Assembly: GCA_940671915.1 (NCBI GenBank) | Contig: CALNVZ010003430.1 | Coordinates: 14,391,399-14,455,398 of the forward strand | Length of the DNA: 64,000 bases | Reading direction: 5' to 3' | Source of the DNA: Paracentrotus lividus | Taxonomy: Eukaryota > Echinodermata > Echinoidea > Camarodonta > Echinidae | The notes under the pieces: model-generated | What the model was told of the DNA's origin: nothing | Databases searched by the model: none | The model's input: the letters and a program-made list of their open reading frames with translations, nothing else | Translations under genes and position numbers: made by a program | Shown here: positions 58,848 through 64,000 of the stretch, in pieces | Position numbering within the stretch: the stretch's first letter is position 1 | Layout: the number at the start of each line of letters is the position of its first letter

Positions 58848-61294
58848 TGCAGGTGTCACAATGCACCGTGTTGCCCACCGTCGCCACCGGTTCTGGCCAA
58901 ATTTATGCACACGGCGGCAAACGGTGAGGCACACGGTTGAAACGGTGAAGCCCGTCCAACACGTTTCATGAGAGCTCGCTGGCACCCCGTTCACGTAGGA
59001 TTTTCAAGAACGGCCGAACTCTTGCCGGGTATTTACCGGATGGATGACCGGTATTCAGAACCGGTCTTAAACCGGAACCAGTCGTTAAAAGGGCGGTAAA
59101 AGGACTGAATGAGGACGCCGCACCCGTTCATGCCGTTGCAGGACGGAGATGAACCGTCAGAGGTCGGGCACATGAATCGATCACCAACCCCCCCGCCCCC
59201 CTCCTTTCCTTTTCAGCATCAAGTACGACCCCTTGTGGCTAAACCTGCCAACTCCTAGTGGCCTTACATGAAACCATACGTGAAAACTACATTTTAAATC
59301 GGTTGTCCCCTTGATTGTTTACCAACAAAATCAATCAATAACTGAATGATTTTGAGTATAAAAACTAATTACCCAGAGTAATATTTTACGAAACAAAAGT
59401 ATTATATACCATGAGAATTAAATCATATGACATAAACAGGGAGATGAGTATCACTTTATTTGGGGCTGTTTACTCGGAAATCATAGTTTTATAGGGGGCC
59501 CATATTTTGTCGCATTTGTTTCATTTACTTTAAGCCTCGTTTCATCAATTCTGTTTAATTATACACTTTTACTAATATTTATTTATACAATATCGAATGG
59601 TCACTTTAATTGTCTAAATTAGAGTTCTGAAAAGTGGGTAGGCCCTCAAAGTTTGTTTATTCCCCACAAAGTTCTTCATTTTTTAATACTATTATTTGTA
59701 TGTCTTGATTATAATTATTGATAGGGGTCCTGCGTTTTGTCTTTGGGCGTCCATCCCATCATTATTAAAACAACAACCATGGGTAGAGTCGTTCCATACG
59801 GCCACTCCATCCATTCATATACAAGTCATTAATGTTATTATTTATTTATTCTGGGAGGGCGGCGATAAGGGGGGGCAAAGCCCCCTAATTCTCAATTTTA
59901 GGCGCTGTTTTTACCTAAATTTTCGGTCGGGAAATCCTGGTAAGTCTCTTTTTGTATTTCCGATCTTTGTGGTTCCTTGAAATGGTTCAATTTTGGTATG
60001 TCATGCATAACTATATACCCTTACTGAAATTGAATTAATTACATAATTATAACAATCGATGGCAAACGAAATTCGTATTTTTATTTTTTTTGGCAATCTT
60101 TAAAAGCGGTTTTTTCAGATATAAAAATACAATTTCATTGCATCTATTTTTATTAATACAAAAAATTATATTAAGTATTGTCTTTTATAGTCTGATTAAT
60201 TTATTAATTACAGTAAAATCGTTTAAAAGGTCGTGTGTAAAACAATGAAAACAAACAAAAAAAACTAATCCATGGATCAAACAAAAATAACAAAAAGCAG
60301 AATTATGAATGATTGTAGACATTTTTCTGGATGCGATTTATAGAGGTTTAGGAAAAGTAGTCTAATGTTTATTTGCAAAGCTGTTATTAAAGGAAGCTTT
60401 AAAACTAATGTCAAAAAACAAAACAAATATAAAAAAAAAAAAAAGAATTGACATTACTTTCGACTAAAGTCCATAAAAAGGACAAAATAAATTCTTTCCC
60501 CGACAATGACACTAAAAGTATTTCTGAGATATACTGTGTCTTTTGAAAAGCGCAATATCATTCCTCGCCTGAGCTTGTGAAGAGAGCGATGAGATCGAGA
60601 GCTTCGAAATCAAATGCGGATTGAAGACACCATATACGTGATTTGAAGACACCATGGGGGTAGATCCACCAGTCCAGTCCATCACCGTGCATGACCGCTT
60701 TGTGGACGGGTGTGGAGCGTTTTGTTCCGTCCTCGCAACATCCGCGTACCGTTCATCACAACGCCATTATACCGCCCCTTTCACGCGGTCTCCAACGACC
60801 GCGTGCCTGCGTTTATGCCCGGCGAAAATTTTGAGCATGCTCGAGCATGCACCAAAACACTCGCCGGGCATGAACCGAAGACAAAATGACGTGAACGTTT
60901 TTGACGGGTCATTACCGACCCACGGTTCCATCACCGGGCACCCTCCGTTCCCGTCGTTCGCATCAACCTGTTTTGCACGTTTGCGAACGGTGTAAAACGG
61001 TGAGTCACCCGGCGAAGAAAACAATTTTCTTTCTTGTCAGAGAGCGTAAGGCCGGTGGGCAAGTGTAATCGCACGCGACAATAGTAAAGCATGTACTACA
61101 TATTGAGGACGCGGTCAGCACCGGTACCAGGCTGCTAGGACCTGGTATCGACCCGGTATAGAACGATACAGACCCGGTTGAAAAGATGATGAAAAATGTT
61201 ATGTGGCCGTGCCGTTCTATTGCCGTGTTGCAAATTTTGGTTGTTGGTAAACGGCGAATACCTGTTCATTTTACCCGGTGATGTGACACCTCCA
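58848..61294. mobile_element. 2.4-kb TTAA-flanked element with GC-rich palindromic arms
   Basis: The left end TGCAGGTGTCACA and the right end (complement TGGAGGTGTCACA) are flanked by exact TTAA at 58844-58847 and 61295-61298, the target of piggyBac and Kolobok transposases. The left arm (to about 59270) and right arm (from about 60650) are GC-rich and built of ACCGG/CCGT/ACGGT words and hairpins. The core (about 59280-60640) is AT-rich and non-coding. No transposase is present, so the copy is non-autonomous. Confidence 0.82.
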
Positions 61295-61590
61295 TTAAAC
61301 AAAAACCTGTTTAATACAGTGTAAACAACAATGTTTAAATATATTTTATAAAAAAAAAACATTTTTTTTTTTTAAAGAGCGAAATTTTTAAACCGCGTTT
61401 ATAACAGTGTGGTTCTATTCAATAAATATGAGAAAGAAAGCTCCTTATCCTCAACTATTGCTTTTGTGGTTTTTTCTACGCACTCTATACATGGTAATAA
61501 TATGGTATATAATATTTCTATATAATTATATATAATTATTATTTGGGGGGGGTCGTGTAAACGTGGTAATTGATATTAGTTAAACAATGT

Positions 61591-61610
61591 TTCTTCTTCT
61601 TTCTCTCTCT

Positions 61611-61644
<34 letters not shown>

Positions 61645-61662
61645 CGACTATCTCTCTCTCTT
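61591..61662. repeat. (CT)n microsatellite
   Basis: A CT-rich array with short interruptions. Confidence 0.92.
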
Positions 61663-61948
61663 GTTCAGGCAACCTGTTTACCATGTTAATATTGTTGACG
61701 CATGTACTGTGCAATGCTGTATGAATGGGATACAATATATTACTGTTCGCGTATGTAACGCCTTTCAACAACAACAACAAAAAAAAATCATCTCTTGAAT
61801 TTTGCCACCATACATGCGAAATGCAGGTGAAGTATTCGTTGGTATTCTCACCGCTCAGGGCGGACAGCATTTTGAATAGATGAAGAAAACCGATTTGCGT
61901 TTGTGCCGTGAGCGATAACAGCGGAATGCGTACGCAAGTAACCGCCGA

Positions 61949-61962
61949 GTTGCCATGGAAAC
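61949..61962. promoter_or_regulatory. Possible RFX (X-box) site in a CpG-richer patch
   Basis: GTTGCCATGGAAAC differs by one base from the ideal X-box GTTGCCATGGCAAC bound by RFX factors, which control ciliary and other genes. The 100 bp around it has more CpG than the surroundings (TACGCAAGTAACCGCCGAG), so a promoter or enhancer is possible. No gene was recognised beside it. Confidence 0.4.
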
Positions 61963-62508
61963 GCGGATGACACCATCGCAAAGCTTTCTTCGTATATCCT
62001 CCTCTCTCTCTCTCTTTCACACTTTCGCAATTTTCAATTTCTTATCGTATCGCCTTTGAAATAATGAAATAGGGTACTCTTACAAGAAAACAAAGTGAAA
62101 TTAATGAGATTCTGAATGTGGGTTGAAATATTTGAAGGCGGGGTAGACAGACGATATAACCTGAAGTCGGTGCTCCTTTCATACACATAAACGATAGAAT
62201 GAAATTTATACTCAACCGCTTTGATCCGATTTTCTCTATTCTTTCTTTTTTTTTACGGGTAACTAACACATTTTTCATGGAGCAAGAAGGCACAAATACA
62301 AAATATAATATATCCAGAATATACAGAAATTCGAGGGAAAAAAAAGAAAACTTTTTTTTTTTCTTCTTTTTTTTTCTTCTTTTTTTACATGCTTTGGAAA
62401 CAAGCACAAAATTATTGGCATAATATGTGATATTCGTAACATAATAATTATACCTTACCATTGATGCCATAGCCCTCTATTGTTGGGGGTTTCGGACAAG
62501 CCTTGCGG

Positions 62509-62690
62509 AATTGGTCGAGCGTAACGCTCATTGTCAGTTCTCTGAATCAGCCTACAAACTGACATGGAACGGACCCTGGTTCGAAAACCCAGTCGTCCTC
62601 GGATGTGACGTTAAAGGTCCGGTCCCAGACGTAAATAATCATATCTGATTGATACACGTCTGTCAAAACCTAATACTCCTCCTCCTTGCC
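62509..62690 (+). mobile_element. tRNA-derived SINE, plus strand
   Basis: The A box TGGTCGAGCGTA lies at 62512-62523 and the B-box variant GGTTCGAAAAC at 62578-62588. They are followed by the family tail CCCAGACGTAAATAATCATA and CGTCTGTCAAAACC. It is the longest copy in the window. Confidence 0.82.
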
Positions 62691-62747
62691 CGCGTTGGTG
62701 AAGCAACTGCGCGCAACTCCTTTTGCGCGTATTCCTACACACCCTTG

Positions 62748-62889
62748 AGGGTACACACCGAGTAAATGATATGCACGCAAGGTTTTTTGGGAAGGTCGTA
62801 CCAAAGATGAGGTCATTTTATTGATGGGAAATGGTCATATAAAATAATTTAATGGTTTTATGTTGCTGTTTAATGAATAAATATGTGCT
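62748..62889 (+). repeat. Direct repeat, copy 1
   Basis: About 140 bp starting AGGGTACACACCGAGTAAAT and ending AATAAATATGTGC, repeated in direct orientation at 63861-64000. Differences are mostly single-base insertions or deletions in short homopolymers. Confidence 0.9.
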
Positions 62890-63860
62890 ATAAGTCCTAC
62901 TCTTTCATAATTTACCATTTAGTTGAAGATTGGGCACTTTGGCGTATTTTTTAGGAAACTTTTTTCGCAATTTCGTACATCTACTAAATCACGCGTACAA
63001 AGTCGTCTCTTTGTCATAGTCTCGCTCAAGGATTCTTGATTTTTGTTTGAGCTGACAAAAATTTATATAAGTCCCTTAACTACGAGTCCTTTAAATTTTA
63101 ACTTTGCTGTGATAATTAAACGATATCCATCGACAGAATTTTGGAATTCTGTTTTTTGAAGAGCGTTAATTTAACACGTGAGCCTATGGGCGTCTATTTA
63201 CTCGTGTGCCCCCTTTAGCGGAGGCTAGATTAACGTTGTAAGGGGTGTCTTCTGTCTCTGAAATCGTCAAAACTGACTCGCAATGCTCGGAGAACGTTTT
63301 ATAGACTAGAAACTCGGACATTTGGTACACTCAGTGGATTTAATAATCATTTTCGTGCTTCCGTATATCAACCGTCAAATAAAAAGACAAAAATAAGAAC
63401 TTTTGCTCTGTATAAACCTCTGCCCGTTATTTTTTATTTATGTGAGCGTCGACGTGACAAAATAAAGAGCAAGCACGGGGGGGGGGGGAGTCGTTTTTGT
63501 ATTCAGTTCCACATTCCTGCTTTTAATCGGGGGGGGGCTATGGTAGAAAGAAAGACAGAGAGGGGGGTCTCTTTATAAAGATGCAAACACTAATTTTGAT
63601 CGACCTGCTTGTAAACAATAACTAGCTTGCCAGTTTCGGCATCCTTTGGCATCCGGGATCGCGCCCCGGACCCAAATATTATTTTTCAACAAGATTGCTG
63701 TTATTACGCGTTAATTGGGGTCGGCACGGGTCTGTTTTTCAACTCCTGTTTGCAAATTCCTTGCTTATACAAGGAATGCTTGGTATCAGTTTTATCAGTT
63801 GATCAAACTCTTACATTAACACAAAAAAAATCAATATTTTTTAAATATGACCCCCACTAT
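62890..63860. other. Spacer between direct repeats, no gene recognised
   Basis: Contains G-runs at about 63477-63489 and 63530-63537. The open frame starting at 63627 runs into the second direct repeat and shows no motif. Confidence 0.5.
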
Positions 63861-64000
63861 AGGGTACACACGAGTAAATGATATGCAGCCAAGGTTTTTT
63901 GGGAAGAGGCGTACCAAAGATGAGGTCATTTTTATTGATGGAAAATGTCAATAAAATAATTTAATGGGTTTTATGTTGCTGTTTAATGAATAAATAGTGC
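63861..64000 (+). repeat. Direct repeat, copy 2, cut by window end
   Basis: The second copy of the 140-bp unit at 62748-62889, reaching the last base of the window, so its true length is unknown. Confidence 0.9.

Larger units (their letters stand above)
61299..62508. other. No gene recognised; simple repeats and a CpG-richer patch
   Basis: Contains the CT tract at 61591-61662, a patch with a possible X-box (61949-61962), and T-rich runs near 62357-62387. The minus-strand open frames here are driven by the CT and T tracts. Confidence 0.5.

Noticed and set aside
60654-60995. 113-codon frame in GC-rich DNA
   Set aside because: It lies wholly in the hairpin arm of the TTAA-flanked element, with no recognisable motif and an equally open opposite strand.

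Overview
This is a 64 kb stretch of AT-rich, repeat-dense animal genomic DNA with one recognisable gene. It carries introns with clean GT/AG splice sites, tRNA-derived SINEs, a LINE reverse-transcriptase relic, very many short inverted-repeat transposons and long microsatellites. A marine invertebrate deuterostome, most likely an echinoderm such as a sea urchin, is my best guess. The guess rests on the repeat style and on recurrence of the palindrome TAGGCCTA. It is inference, not proof.

Gene: the 3' part of a Polycomb (CBX2/4/6/7/8-type chromobox) gene lies on the + strand. Two exons can be supported: a 61-bp exon at 6665-6725, which follows the end of the chromodomain, and a terminal coding exon at 16609-17334. 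The terminal exon ends with the RING1-binding Polycomb C-box. The chromodomain exons are not visible. They lie upstream of the window or in the 996-bp assembly gap at 3144-4139. The intron between the two exons is 9.9 kb. A long T-rich 3' UTR may run to the AATAAA at 19931 and would then contain a GC-rich foldback transposon. No other convincing protein-coding gene was found.

The rest, about 20-64 kb, is largely mobile DNA. 20.2-24.7 kb is a degenerate GATTGATT-type satellite interrupted by a 1 kb inverted-repeat element and by a 1.9 kb element with CTAGTC-palindrome arms. A second 1.3 kb copy of the latter is at 28.9-30.2 kb. 25-43 kb holds at least ten short inverted-repeat elements, mostly flanked by TA, with one or two flanked by TTAA, plus two SINEs and a hammerhead-like RNA motif. 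43.9-45.0 kb is a decayed non-LTR retrotransposon. 49.2-53.3 kb contains two inverted copies of an unusual 0.53 kb element that carries two divergent tRNA-like units inside terminal inverted repeats. 55.1-57.0 kb is an element with another element nested in it. 58.8-61.3 kb is a 2.4 kb element flanked by TTAA, with GC-rich palindromic arms and an AT-rich core.

The most striking theme is that many of these unrelated elements share one design. Each has short terminal repeats, and next to them arms built from many copies of one element-specific word (AGTGCT, CTAGTC, GGTAATATGGGACA, GTTGTTACA, ACCGG and others), around a non-coding core.
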